Assembly (NCBI GenBank): GCA_017437005.1
Contig: JAFSBZ010000047.1
Location: 1-61,035, forward strand
Reading direction: 5' to 3'
Source of the DNA: Clostridia bacterium
GTDB taxonomy: Bacteria; Bacillota; Clostridia; Oscillospirales; Acutalibacteraceae
DNA: 61,035 bases
Position numbers and translations under genes: made by a program. Every line of letters begins with the position of its first letter. Position 1 is the first letter of the stretch. The notes under the pieces were generated by a model. That model searched no databases and was not told where the DNA came from. It saw only the letters and a list, made by a program, of their open reading frames with translations. Positions 25,763 to 37,400 of the stretch are shown here, one piece after another.

Positions 25763-27967
25763 GTGTTTAATATTAAACGATTTTTATCAGGTTTACTTGT
25801 TTTATCTATTGTGTTGAGCCTTACTGCCTGCTCTAGCGAAAAACCGAGAAAGGTTGGAAAATACACCTCAAAAATTGTTGTTAATTCGGTTGAATCTTCA
25901 ATAGTTGCCGAAAATGATAATTATGCTATGCATTGGGATAGTGAAAAAGCGTGCATTCTTATTGAAGATAAAAATAGCGGATATATTTGGTCAACCATAC
26001 CAAATGATTTTTATAACGGCAAAGAGGCCGGACCCCGTGCCAATGTGCTTTTAAATTCGCCTATAATTGTTACCTATGCTACGTCACCAAACAATACTTT
26101 AAAAACATTAAATGGCTCAAATGTGTTTGATGACGGTATGATAACCGTTAAAAAAGTAAAAAACGGCTTACAAGTTGGATACTTTTTCAATAACGTAGAA
26201 ATTTCAATACCGGTTATATACAAATTATATGATGATCATTTTACAGTTACCGTTGATCCAATGGGTATATTGGAAAATGAAAACAAGGTATATCAGGTTG
26301 AGATTGCTCCGTTTTTGACGGCAATTCCCTCTGCTTCTGAAAAAGACAGTTATTTATTTGTACCATCCGGTAGCGGTGCTTTGATGTATACCGACGAGCG
26401 TGACGGAAAAGAAAGATTGTATGAGGAAGCGGTTTACGGTAATGACCTTTCGGTATTTGATGATCATATAACCGAAAATACATATAACGCATCACTTCCG
26501 GTATACGGTGTAAACAGAGGTGAAAATTCTTTGTTTGCAATTATTGAAGAGGGAGCAGCATCGTGCGAGATTATTGCTTCTGCAGGTAGTGGCGCTGTTG
26601 GATATTCAAACGTATGCGCAGCATTTTGCGTAAGAGGACATAATACCGAGGTTGTAAAAATGGCGGCCAGCGGTTCGGGTTCATCACGTATTAATACATA
26701 CAGTGATGGATTGGTTAATGAGAAATGCACAGTAGCATTTTATCCGTTATCAAATGAAAATTCCGGTTATTCAGGTATGGCTGAATGTTACCGAAATTAT
26801 TTAACCAAAAAATACAATATTAAAAAGAATGCTGCCGATACAGCTTTATATTTACAACTTTTAGGCGGCGCAATGGTTGATGAATCATTTATAGGTGTGC
26901 CTTATAAAAAAATAGAGGTTGCAACATCGGTTTTGGATGCAAAACAAATTGTTTCGGAGATTTCTGAGGCAACGGGTGTTAAGCCAACTGTTCAACTTAA
27001 AGGTTTTGGTATGACCGGTGTTGACATATCAAAAGTAGGCGGCGCATTTAAGTTAAATTCCAAGCTTGGTAATTGGAATGATATTAAATCATTAAATTCA
27101 ATTTGCGATATATATTTTGATTTTGACATAGTTAGATTTGATAAATCCGGTAACGGATTTAAAACATACTCCGATTCTGCAAAAGCAGAAAACGAAGGAA
27201 CTGCTTACCAATATTTTTATGACACCGCCTCAGGTGGTCGCGTAGCAGAAAAGGGACGTTATCGTTTACTTGCGAGAAATAAATTATCAAGTGCTTTAAC
27301 AAAAGCGACTAAAGCATTAGACGGTAAAGATGTTTCGGGTATTTCTTTATCTACATTTGGTGAACTTGCATATTCAGACTATAGAAGCCCCAGTTATTAT
27401 TCAAAAGGAAATACGGATTCCGATTGTTCAGATATGCTTGCAGGTGTAAAAAAACAGACAAGTATAATGACTTCTAATGCAAATGCTTATGCTGCTGCAA
27501 ACTCAAATCACGTAATTTCAACCCCGTCATATACTTCAGGCTTTAGCAGCATTGACGTCGAGATTCCATTTTACCGTATGGTATTTAAGGGAATTGTTTC
27601 AATGTCATCAGAGGCTATTAATCTTTCTCCGGATTCTAAAAAAGAAATTTTAAAAGCGGCAGAAACCGGATGCGGTTTATTGTATACCTTAACAAATGAG
27701 TATAGTAGTAAATTCCGTTTATCTGACAGCTCATTTGCAAGAAGTGTATATTCAGACAATAAAGAAAAAATTATTTCCGAATATAATGAGTTTGGTAAAT
27801 ATTTTTCTAAAGTATCTGATACTTGTGTAAAGCAGCACACAATTCTTTATAACGGCGTAAATCAAACTGTGTTTGAAAACGGTGTAACTGTTATTGTTAA
27901 TTATACAGATAAAGCAGTCGAAACACCGTTAGGCGTTGTTGAAGCAAATAGTTTCATATATCAATAA
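25763..27967 (+). CDS. DUF5696-type lipoprotein
   Basis: This 734-residue lipoprotein has a clear lipobox (LTAC, C23) and starts at GTG with GGAGG. Its body matches my recollection of DUF5696 proteins of Clostridia and Bacilli, which occur in sugar ABC loci. The N-terminal half is beta-rich, with DKNSGYIWSTIPNDFYNG and FLFVPSGSGALMY-like elements. The C-terminal half may be a TIM barrel (LYLQLLGGAMVDESFIGVPY, VQLKGFGMTGVD, DIYFDFDIVRFDKSG). A glycosidase-like fold is thus possible, but I cannot name catalytic residues. It is outside the cell and anchored, so it may trim or present sugars to the transporters. Confidence 0.75.
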   Translation: MFNIKRFLSGLLVLSIVLSLTACSSEKPRKVGKYTSKIVVNSVESSIVAENDNYAMHWDSEKACILIEDKNSGYIWSTIPNDFYNGKEAGPRANVLLNSPIIVTYATSPNNTLKTLNGSNVFDDGMITVKKVKNGLQVGYFFNNVEISIPVIYKLYDDHFTVTVDPMGILENENKVYQVEIAPFLTAIPSASEKDSYLFVPSGSGALMYTDERDGKERLYEEAVYGNDLSVFDDHITENTYNASLPVYGVNRGENSLFAIIEEGAASCEIIASAGSGAVGYSNVCAAFCVRGHNTEVVKMAASGSGSSRINTYSDGLVNEKCTVAFYPLSNENSGYSGMAECYRNYLTKKYNIKKNAADTALYLQLLGGAMVDESFIGVPYKKIEVATSVLDAKQIVSEISEATGVKPTVQLKGFGMTGVDISKVGGAFKLNSKLGNWNDIKSLNSICDIYFDFDIVRFDKSGNGFKTYSDSAKAENEGTAYQYFYDTASGGRVAEKGRYRLLARNKLSSALTKATKALDGKDVSGISLSTFGELAYSDYRSPSYYSKGNTDSDCSDMLAGVKKQTSIMTSNANAYAAANSNHVISTPSYTSGFSSIDVEIPFYRMVFKGIVSMSSEAINLSPDSKKEILKAAETGCGLLYTLTNEYSSKFRLSDSSFARSVYSDNKEKIISEYNEFGKYFSKVSDTCVKQHTILYNGVNQTVFENGVTVIVNYTDKAVETPLGVVEANSFIYQ

Positions 27968-28010
27968 ACAAAGTTTTGATGTTACATTACGCTAAGAAAG
28001 GATGAAGAAT

Positions 28011-28913
28011 ATGCGCAATAAAAAAGTGACCGGAATAGAACGGCTAAAAGTGCGTTACGGACGAATGTTTGCATTGCCGTGGACTATTGGTTTACTGTTA
28101 TTCTTTTTGGTTCCGCTTGTTGAGTCTATAGCATATGCCTTTTCAGATGTATCGCTTGTAAACGATGATATGCTATCTTTTGCGGGATTAAAACATTTTA
28201 AATATCTTTTACAAGAGGACCCAAATTTTTTGGATAATATGGCAGAGGCTGTTACATCATTTGTTTTTTCTTTGCCTATAATTGTGGCGCTTAGTTTAAT
28301 TTTTGCTCTTATTTTAAATCAAAAATTCAGAGGTAGACTTTTCGCTCGTGCGGTATTTTTTCTACCGGTTATTATTGCAACAGGTGTTGTAATGAAGTTT
28401 GTAACGGGCGAAGCACTTAATAGCGGAGCGGCATTAAGTACAGCTATGGGTGAGACTGAATCTTATTCCGGTATTAGCTTTGACCAATTGCTGATTAACC
28501 TTGGTCTTCCTCAATCGGTTACCGAGCTGCTTGCCGATTACATAGCGAGAATTTTTAACCTTGTATGGAGCTGCGGAATACAAATTCTTTTATTTGTTGC
28601 AGGTATGCAATCAATTCCTGACCAATTGTATGAGGTTTCAAAAATTGAGGGCGCAACAGCATGGGAAGAGTTTTGGTTTGTTACCTTCCCAATGCTTGGA
28701 AACGTAATCTTTTTAGTACTTATTTATACAACGGTAGATCTGTTTACAGCATTTGACAATCCAATTATGACGCAGGCTTACGACCTTGTTAGCAAGAACA
28801 GCGTCTACGATAGAAGTTCGGCTATTCTATGGGGATATTTTGTGATTGTTGGCATTATTGGCAGTTTGATTTTATTTGTATATAACAGACTGCTAATGAA
28901 GAAATGGAATTAG
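28011..28913 (+). CDS. Sugar ABC transporter permease, second pair, subunit 1
   Basis: This 300-residue protein has six predicted membrane helices with EAA-type loop EVSKIEGATAWEEFWFVTFP. It starts at the ATG at 28011, with GAAAGGA nine bases before it; another ATG at 28002 in frame is too close to that site. It is MalF/UgpA-like and probably partners the next permease and the 473-residue binding protein. Confidence 0.88.
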   Translation: MRNKKVTGIERLKVRYGRMFALPWTIGLLLFFLVPLVESIAYAFSDVSLVNDDMLSFAGLKHFKYLLQEDPNFLDNMAEAVTSFVFSLPIIVALSLIFALILNQKFRGRLFARAVFFLPVIIATGVVMKFVTGEALNSGAALSTAMGETESYSGISFDQLLINLGLPQSVTELLADYIARIFNLVWSCGIQILLFVAGMQSIPDQLYEVSKIEGATAWEEFWFVTFPMLGNVIFLVLIYTTVDLFTAFDNPIMTQAYDLVSKNSVYDRSSAILWGYFVIVGIIGSLILFVYNRLLMKKWN

Positions 28914-28927
28914 GAGGTGTATGTTAA

Positions 28928-29905
28928 TTGAAATTATTGGCATTTAAAAATAACGTTACCTCAAATTTCAAAAATGCAGACTACAAAAAAATTGCTTCAA
29001 AAGTTGCTGTTTCAATTTTTAGATATGCAATGCTTATTGCTGTTGGTTATACAGTTTTATCTCCGCTATTTCAAATTATCAGTAACTCTTTAAAGAGTGA
29101 TGCTGATTTTATGAATACCAGCGTTACTTGGATACCAACTGCGGCTTTTTGGCAAAATTACGCCGATGCATTGTTTGTAATGGATTATTGGAAAGCACTT
29201 TTAAACACATTGATTGTTCCTGTGCTAAGTGGTTTGATCGAGGTAGTATCGTGCGGTGTTGTAGCATACGCATTTGCAAGATTTAAATTTCCTGAAAGAA
29301 AAATATTATACCCATTATTACTACTTACAATTTTAGTACCTGTAAGAATGACTTTCTTACCTTCGTTTGTAAACTATCGTAATTTTGATTTCTTTGGTAT
29401 TACAAAAGTGATAGGTGATTTAATAGGTAAGGATTTGACGATTAATCTTATAAATACGCCATTTACCTTTTATTTACCTTCAATCTTTGGTGTTGGTTTT
29501 CAGTCCGGACTGTTTATTATGATATATATTCAGTTCCTTAAAGGTATTCCAAAAGAATTGGAAGAAGCTGCATGGATAGACGGCGCAGGTCCAATAAAAA
29601 CATTTATAAGAATAATCGTACCGTCATCGAGTGTAGCAATACTTACAGTTAGCATTCTTTCGGTAATATGGCATTGGAACGAGTATTATCTTATGGGTCT
29701 GTACTTTAATGAAAATCAGCCCTTGGCAGTTTCGTTATCAAACATAATGAATTTAATTTCTTTAAAGGGTGGAGATACAATTAACTCACATACAGGTGTT
29801 GCAATGGCAAGTTGTATGCTGTTTATTTTACCTGTTTTAGTATTCTATCTCATATTGCAAAAGAAATTTATTAAAAGTATTGATAGCGTGGGTATTGTTG
29901 GTTAA
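28928..29905 (+). CDS. Carbohydrate ABC transporter permease, second pair, subunit 2
   Basis: This 325-residue protein has six predicted membrane helices and EAA loop EAAWIDGAGPIKTFIRIIVP. The start is TTG at 28928, with GGAGG eleven bases upstream; the ATG at 28921 is in another frame. It belongs to the MalG-like branch. Confidence 0.88.
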   Translation: MKLLAFKNNVTSNFKNADYKKIASKVAVSIFRYAMLIAVGYTVLSPLFQIISNSLKSDADFMNTSVTWIPTAAFWQNYADALFVMDYWKALLNTLIVPVLSGLIEVVSCGVVAYAFARFKFPERKILYPLLLLTILVPVRMTFLPSFVNYRNFDFFGITKVIGDLIGKDLTINLINTPFTFYLPSIFGVGFQSGLFIMIYIQFLKGIPKELEEAAWIDGAGPIKTFIRIIVPSSSVAILTVSILSVIWHWNEYYLMGLYFNENQPLAVSLSNIMNLISLKGGDTINSHTGVAMASCMLFILPVLVFYLILQKKFIKSIDSVGIVG

Positions 29906-29954
29906 TTATTCCGCTTGCGGATTAATATATAAAAAATGAAAGGATTTTGTTACT

Positions 29955-31376
29955 ATGACACATTCAATTAATTTTAAAAAGTTGTTGGCGCTTCTTATGA
30001 CGCTTGTAATGGTTATGTGCGTTTTTGCTGGTTGCGGCAACAAGGAAGAAGAGTATTATTCTTACTACGAGTATTACGAAGAGGATGATACCGCATCAGA
30101 TGATACACAGTCAGATGACGGTTCAACTGATTCTAATGACGATGGCAACACCACAACATCAAGTAAGGATGAGGGTGGCAGCACTACTGAAGTGCCCAAG
30201 AATCTTAGAGGTACAACAGTTAAGATGTTGTTCTGGAGACCTTTGATGGATGCAGAGCAAAAAGCAATTGACAAGTTTGAAAAAGAAACCGGCATAAAGG
30301 TTGAAGTTAAAAATACACCTAATGCAGGCACATACGGTGAGTTGATTTCATCATCTCTTGCTGCCAAAGAAGGCTATGATATTGCAATGTTTAACAACAC
30401 CGATTTCCCCGGTCGTCCTGTTCAGTATTTCCAGCCGCTTAATGATATTAAAGGCTTTGACTTTAAAGATTCCGCTTGGGATATAAGCGTTATGGATACC
30501 CAGAAGATAAACGGAAAATACTACGGTGTAAGCGTTAACGGTAGTCTTAATAGTGAATATATCTGTATGTTCTTTAATGAAACAAAATTTAAAGATCGTG
30601 GCGTTAAAACTCCACGTGAATATTGGGAAGAGGGCAACTGGAACTGGGATACATTCTTAGAATGCGCTAAGGCAATGACATACGAAGATAACGGTGTACA
30701 GGTTTACGGTTACCTAAACCGTGGATCTTCTTATATTACTTATTGGACACAGGCAGCAGGTACTGATTTCATTAACTATGACGGCAGCAAGTTTACTGCT
30801 AATCTTTCTGATACCAAGCTTATAGATACTCTCAAATTCTATAACGACCTTGGACATAAATACAAGGTAGGCGATCCTGAAAACACCTATGGTGTGCCTG
30901 ATTTCCGTACAGGTAATGCAGCAATGTTCTCTTGTATTACATATCCAATGCGTAAAGACTCTGATACCAAGTTTAATCAAATGACTGACACAATCGATGC
31001 AGTACCATTCCCAATGCCTAAGGGTGAAAAAGAGGTTGCTTTGATTGACTCAACCTTGTTTGGTATTCTTAAGGGCGCAAAGAATGAAGAAGGCGCTGCT
31101 GTGTTCCTACGTTATTTCCTTGACCCTGCAAATTATGATATGTCTTCATACTTTATAAATAAAAATCTTGAAAGCACATTTAATGCACTTTCAAAAATGG
31201 AAAAGCGCGTGTCTATTACTCAGGGTGTTGTAAACTATGCTGCACAGGTTGACTTTGGTAATGTTTGCCACAACATTGCACTTACAACTGCTGACCAAAC
31301 AAGCGCAAAATTGCAGTCATACAAATCAAACTTTGAAGTTGCTGTTCAAAAAGCAAACAAGGCTATTGAAGACTAA
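29955..31376 (+). CDS. Sugar-binding lipoprotein, second ABC importer
   Basis: This 473-residue protein has a signal peptide with lipobox VFAGC (C27), then an acidic, tyrosine/serine/aspartate-rich spacer (~31-80) that lifts it off the membrane. The solute-binding fold occupies ~88-473 (TVKMLFWRPLMDAEQKAID, GYDIAMFNNTDFPGRPVQYF, TFLECAKAMTYEDNGVQVYG). It is the lipid-anchored partner of the second permease pair. A hairpin just after it may protect its message and give high output, as binding proteins are needed in excess. Confidence 0.9.
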   Translation: MTHSINFKKLLALLMTLVMVMCVFAGCGNKEEEYYSYYEYYEEDDTASDDTQSDDGSTDSNDDGNTTTSSKDEGGSTTEVPKNLRGTTVKMLFWRPLMDAEQKAIDKFEKETGIKVEVKNTPNAGTYGELISSSLAAKEGYDIAMFNNTDFPGRPVQYFQPLNDIKGFDFKDSAWDISVMDTQKINGKYYGVSVNGSLNSEYICMFFNETKFKDRGVKTPREYWEEGNWNWDTFLECAKAMTYEDNGVQVYGYLNRGSSYITYWTQAAGTDFINYDGSKFTANLSDTKLIDTLKFYNDLGHKYKVGDPENTYGVPDFRTGNAAMFSCITYPMRKDSDTKFNQMTDTIDAVPFPMPKGEKEVALIDSTLFGILKGAKNEEGAAVFLRYFLDPANYDMSSYFINKNLESTFNALSKMEKRVSITQGVVNYAAQVDFGNVCHNIALTTADQTSAKLQSYKSNFEVAVQKANKAIED

Positions 31377-31387
31377 AAATTATAATT

Positions 31388-31413
31388 GCTGTGCCATATT
31401 AATGTGGCACAGC
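31388..31413 (+). terminator. Hairpin after the binding-protein gene
   Basis: GCTGTGCCA and TGGCACAGC form a 9-bp stem over an 8-base loop with no T-run. This suggests an mRNA-stabilising or partial-attenuation hairpin rather than a full stop, with the giant surface-protein gene following 30 bases later. Confidence 0.6.
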
Positions 31414-31443
31414 AAAGCATCTATAAATTTATGAGGTGTTACA

Positions 31444-34400
31444 ATGAAATTAAAATTTAATAAATTTTTTACAAAAAAATTTATTAGTGTTTTTGCGGCT
31501 ATTGCAATTTTGATGACCTCACTTCCTTTAAGTGCTCTATTTACAACCGTTGGTGCTGTAAGTAGCGGTGACATAATCGATTTTGAGGGGTCAGATGCAG
31601 CTGGTATTGTTGAAGGTAATGATGACTTCTCAATAACAGGTCAAGATAGTCAGGATAAATATTATTTTTATGCTAAAAATAAAACGGCTGATGTATTGAC
31701 AATTACATTTGACAACATACAACTTCAAAGCGGCAAGCAATACACCTTGGATTTTGACGTATATACGTTGCGTGTTTCTAAGGATGCAAACGATGTTTTG
31801 CTTGGCCTTAAAATGTATGGCGAAAGTGAATGTGTGTTTGAAAAGCAAATTAAAAACACTGATATTTGTGAAGAAGATTGGGCAAACTATCATACCTCGT
31901 TTACCGCTATAGATGATGTAAATAAGCTTGATTTCTCTATTTACACAATTGGTAAAGTGTTTATTGATAATTTTGTTCTTATAGATGAAAATGGTAAAGA
32001 AACCGCTATTGACGTGGCTGCAGCTTGTGACTCTACCGAGCTAAAAGACCATTTCTCGATGGCAACACTTTATGACATTGCTTATGAAGAACCTGATATT
32101 ATTGACGGTTACTTAAAGGCGGCCGTTCCGGTAAATAGCACTATCACGCATAACGAGGGCGTAGATATTCCTATGAACCTTAACAAGCCTCTTGATAAAG
32201 GTCGTTATACCGTAACTGTTGACCTTAAGTTTACCTCTGTTGGTAGCTGTCGCGATGCGTTTTGCGCATCAGTAGCAGGCGCCGATTACGGTATTATTCA
32301 GCAAAAATGGCTCAATGCAGTTGATATTACTTTAAACAAGTATAATACATATACTTTTGAGTTAGATCTTACCCCAGATCATACATATTTTAGATTAAAT
32401 GTATATCAGGGCTGTACCGCATACATTGATAATCTTGCGCTTATTGATGCTGCAGGTATTGAGGTAGTAAGATTCGATTTTGACGAGCCGGTTAACTTTA
32501 AAGGCTCGGCTTATGAGCAAAAGGGTATTGCCAAGACTCAGGCTGCATCTGCGGCTTTTTATTCAAGATTGGTGACAGCCACTGCCGCTAAAGGTTCTGA
32601 TAACTACGCAGTACTTGTAGATAACTCGGCAGGTACAGGTTATGATTCTTTTTGGATGACAGCATTAGGCTATGAAAGTCCAAATTTGCCTTCAGGCGAA
32701 AAATACACCATATCTTTTGACTGGTACGCTGAAAAGGTAGGTAGCACTAACAACGGTAGTCTAAGAGTTGGAAAAGCACATTGGAATACAAGTACCGTAA
32801 TCCAAGAAAAAGACACAGTTTGGTTTGACCTTCCTACCGAAACAGGTAGTTGGGTTACAATAACAAAAGAGGTTACCGCAACTGATATTATAGGCGCACC
32901 ATATATTTATGTTGGTGCAGGCGTTAAGGGTTATTTAGATAACTTTAAGATTACTGATAGTGATGGCACTGTGCATTCTAATGTGGAGTTTACTGCAAAC
33001 GATTTAAGCAAAAACAGCAACTGTGCTACGGTTGTTGCTTTGCCGAAAGAAGAGGAAACTACCGACGATTATGCAATTCTTATCGACAATTCCGCAAACA
33101 CAGGCTTTGGACAGTTGTATTTACACGAGGTAGGTATGCCCTATGACAATACCTATGCTGCAGGTGATTACACAATTAAATTTGATTTCTATGCTTTGGA
33201 AATTGGATCAAGTAAGAACATAGTTGCCCAGCTTACAAAACCCGACTGGAGCGGTGATGCGTTCCCAGGTAACGGACAAAAATGGCTTGAAGTTTCTGAA
33301 ACTATAGGTGAGTGGCAAACAATTTCGTTTGATATTACAACAGTTGCAGACGGCAAATTCCCATGGTTCTATATTGGCGCGGGAATGAAGGGCTATTTCG
33401 ATAATTACCAGATTATCGACAAGAGCACAGGTAAAACAGTACTTGATTTCAGCCCGGTAGCCGCTGACCTTGGTAAAACAAGCAAAGAAATTTGCACTGT
33501 TGTTGCTTTGCCAAAAGACGATGATACAGAATCATCCACCAACGACGTATTGCTTATAGATACAACCGCTGTAGATAATAATACACCAAATAGTTTTTGG
33601 TTTAACGAGCTTGGTATGGCAGGCTATGGCGCATTGCCAAATGGCACATACACAATACAGTTTGATGTATATCCGTTTACAATGCCCACAGGCGGTAATT
33701 TGTTCCATTATAGAACGGGTAGCGGTAATGGTCCGTCGAGTGATACAGGCTGGTGGAAACCAAACTTTGCAACAGAGCAATGGGCCACCACAAGAAGCAC
33801 ATTTACGGTAACTAATGCAACTACAAGCGGTAACCATATACTCTATGTATATGGTGGCTTCAAGGGTTATATTGATAATCTTGTTGTTTTTGACTCAAAT
33901 GGTAACGAGGTAGCAGGTACACGTACCGATATGAGCGGTCTTGCTGTGCCTGACAAGTATAAGGATTATCTTAAGCTTGAGACCCTTACTACCCAAAATG
34001 ATGAGGTAGAAACAAACGACGTATTACTCGTAGATACAACAACAGTAGCTGACGATGGCCTTGCAAACAAGAGCTTTTGGTTTAACGAGCTTGGCATGAC
34101 AGGCTACGGTGATTTACCAAACGGAACATATACAATTCAGTTTGATGTATGCGCACTCAAAATGCCAGAAAGTAAAAACCTTTTCCACTTCAGAACTTCA
34201 AAAGGAAGTGGTTCAAGCAAATCAGGTTTCTGGAAACCTGACCTTACAATAGGCGAATGGGCTACAACAAGTAGCACATTTACAGTTACAGACGACACAA
34301 CAAGCGGCAACCATATACTTTATGTATACGGCGGCTTTAAGGGCTATGTAGATAACCTTGTTATACTTGATGCAAGCGGCAAAGAGGTTGCAGGCACACG

Positions 34401-37400
34401 AACCGGTATAACAGGTCTTAACGTTCCTGCTAACGATAGGGTTGATTATTCTCCATATCTCGAAATAGTAACACTTACTTCTTCAAGCGAAGAGGTAGAA
34501 ACCAACGAAGTATTGCTTGTGGATACAACAACAGTTGCTGATGACGGTAGTGCTAACAAGAGTTTCTGGTTCAATGAACTCAAAATGGCAGGCTACGGTG
34601 CTTTAGCAAATGGTACATACACAATTCAGTTTGATGTATGCGCACTTAAAATGCCAACAAGCAAAAATCTTTTCCACTTTAGAACAGGTAGCGGTAACGG
34701 TGCGTCAAGCGATGCAGGCTTCTGGAAGCCAAACCTTACCATAGGTGAGTGGACTACCACAAGTAGCACGTTTACAGTTACAGACCAAACCACAAGCGGT
34801 AACCATATACTGTTTGTATATGGCGGATTCAAGGGTTATATAGATAACATTGTTATTCTTGACGCAAGCGGTAAAGAGGTTAAAGGTACACGTACCGATA
34901 TTACCGGTCTTACAGTTCCGGACAAACATAAGGATTACCTTAAGATAGAGACAATTGTCATTTCAGACGGTTCAGACGATTCTGACGATAATGATGATGT
35001 ATTATCAAGCGGTATGAATATTGCTGTTTTAAGAGGTCGTGCAGGCAAAAATGGTGCTTCCATTAAGCTTGGTGGCGCAAAGAGTCCTCTTACCATAAAG
35101 AGTAATACAACATATAAGTTGTCATTTAATTATTATCAGGCTAATCCTACCAATGCGGGTGTTCTTAATCTCTTTGGTATAGACACAGGCTTTGATAATG
35201 AAATCACATACTTCAAAAAGAATAATACTACAGGCTGGGCTACGGGTACTGTTTACTTTATAACAGGCGACGTTACCGATGCTGCGGCTGATTGGTTTGA
35301 GATTGTTCTTAATCCAAATGCTTGGGTATACTTTGACAACTTTAAGCTTCAAGAGCAGGAAATTGACAATAACAAGGCAGTTAGTGTTATCGATTTTGAA
35401 GAAAAAGATGACTCCATTTATCCTGACCTTGTTGCCGATAACTGTACATTTGGTCAGACAACCGACTTTAACGGTACATCAAATGGCGGTAACGGATATT
35501 TCTGTGCAAGCAATGCAAGAGAATACACTAACGATGATAAAAACTCAAATCAGCAGTATCAATTTGGTGGCATTAAATTAAAGTCTAATACCACATATAG
35601 AGTATCAATCGACTATTATGTTGCAAAGCCAATTAACGATTATGCTTTTGCAGTTGGTTACAGTCAGACAAACGTGGGCTCTGGCTCTGGCGATTCATGG
35701 CAAATTTGGGGTAATAACAAAAAGGTAATCGGTTGGAATACAGAATCCTTTGTGTTTACAACAGGTGAAGTAGTTCCAAACGCAGAGTATATTAAGCTTG
35801 TTATATATGATACTCCTGATAGTTCTAATCCAAGAGTTATGTATTTTGACAATATCACCTTTACAGAGCTTTATAGAATTGATTCTTTGTCAAACAATTC
35901 AGAGCTTGGTACCGTTTCATCAACCAAAACTGTAGAAGCGGGTTCTGATAGCAAGGTAGTTGCTAACCCATACGCAGGCGTTACCTTTGAAGGCTGGTAT
36001 GAATATGGTGATCTTGTATCAACCGATGAAACCTATCGTATAAAAGATGTTCGTGATAATCATAAGCTTGTAGCTCATTTCAGCGGTACACCTGTTAAAT
36101 CCAACCGTATCGTTCAGGGCTTTGAGGATTATGATTTGGGTGATATCTTATACGAATACTATGAAATCGTTGATGATCCCAATAATGTATTAGAGGGCAA
36201 GCAGTCACTTCACGTTAAGGGAGATAAAATTGAGGTTAATGCTGACCATAGTGTGTTCTTCCCATTAGTTTCTAATGTTGAGGCACAGCTTAAGGAAGAT
36301 ACTGAATATGACGTATACGTATGGATTAAACCTACCGAAGAACCTGAATCAACAACATATTTCCAAATAGTTGAGGGTTCCGGTATTGTAGATATGTCCG
36401 ATCTTCTTACAAGTCCTGGCGGCACAGGTATGCAAAGAGGTATTAAACCTGTAAAGGCTGCTGCAGACGGCGAAGAAAACGGTTGGTATAAGTTCCTTAT
36501 TGGTACTGTTACCAAATCTATGGCAACACGTCAAGGCTATGGTATTCAGGTATGTAAGTTCCATGCGTTCCGTCAAGAAGGCGCATCAGTCGATGATATG
36601 TACATCGATATGGTAGAGCTTGTTGAGCGCGTACCTGACTATGCAAACCTTAAGTTTACAGAGAGCTTCTTTACCGAAATCTCTAATTCAAATTTTGAAT
36701 ATGAGATAACCGATAAAGATTGGGCTCCACTTACTGCTGGTGTATCTGTAGAAAAGATTGCCGATAAGCAGTATGATTGGCAGGGCGACTACAACTTGAA
36801 GTTTGATGCTGCCAAGTCTAACGGCGAGGAGTACGTAAGAGTTATTCCAATTTCAAAAGCCAGTAAAAACTACACATTTGCTGCTTGGACTAAGTTGTCT
36901 GAAGGCAGCGACATAAGTGTTGGCCTTTACAAAAACGGAAAGTATGAAACATTTGAGAATGTTGTCAACGGTGAAAAGGGTACACTTGGTCTTATTGATG
37001 ACGGCAAGTGGAATCGTGTAAGCTTTACATTTAACTCAGGTGACAATGAAAACGCATATCTTGTAATCAAGGGTACTAAGGGTATACTTGAGCTTGATAT
37101 GGTAGATTTGTTTATCGCTACACGCGCTTATGCGACAGATCCTAACTCATACGGTACTAATAATACAGTTTTACAAATGACTAATCCTATAGCATTCCCC
37201 GATATTATCAAAACCGAGACTACATATATCGAAAACGATGATGCATCTATCGATGATAACGAAGATGAAGATACCGACGACGAAAAGACCGAAAACAACA
37301 AGAAGAAAAAGAAAAAACGCGTTGTTAAGGTTTTAAAAAATGACGGTACATCACCTTGGGTATGGGTAGGTATTGGCGCAGGAGCACTTGTTGTTGCAGC

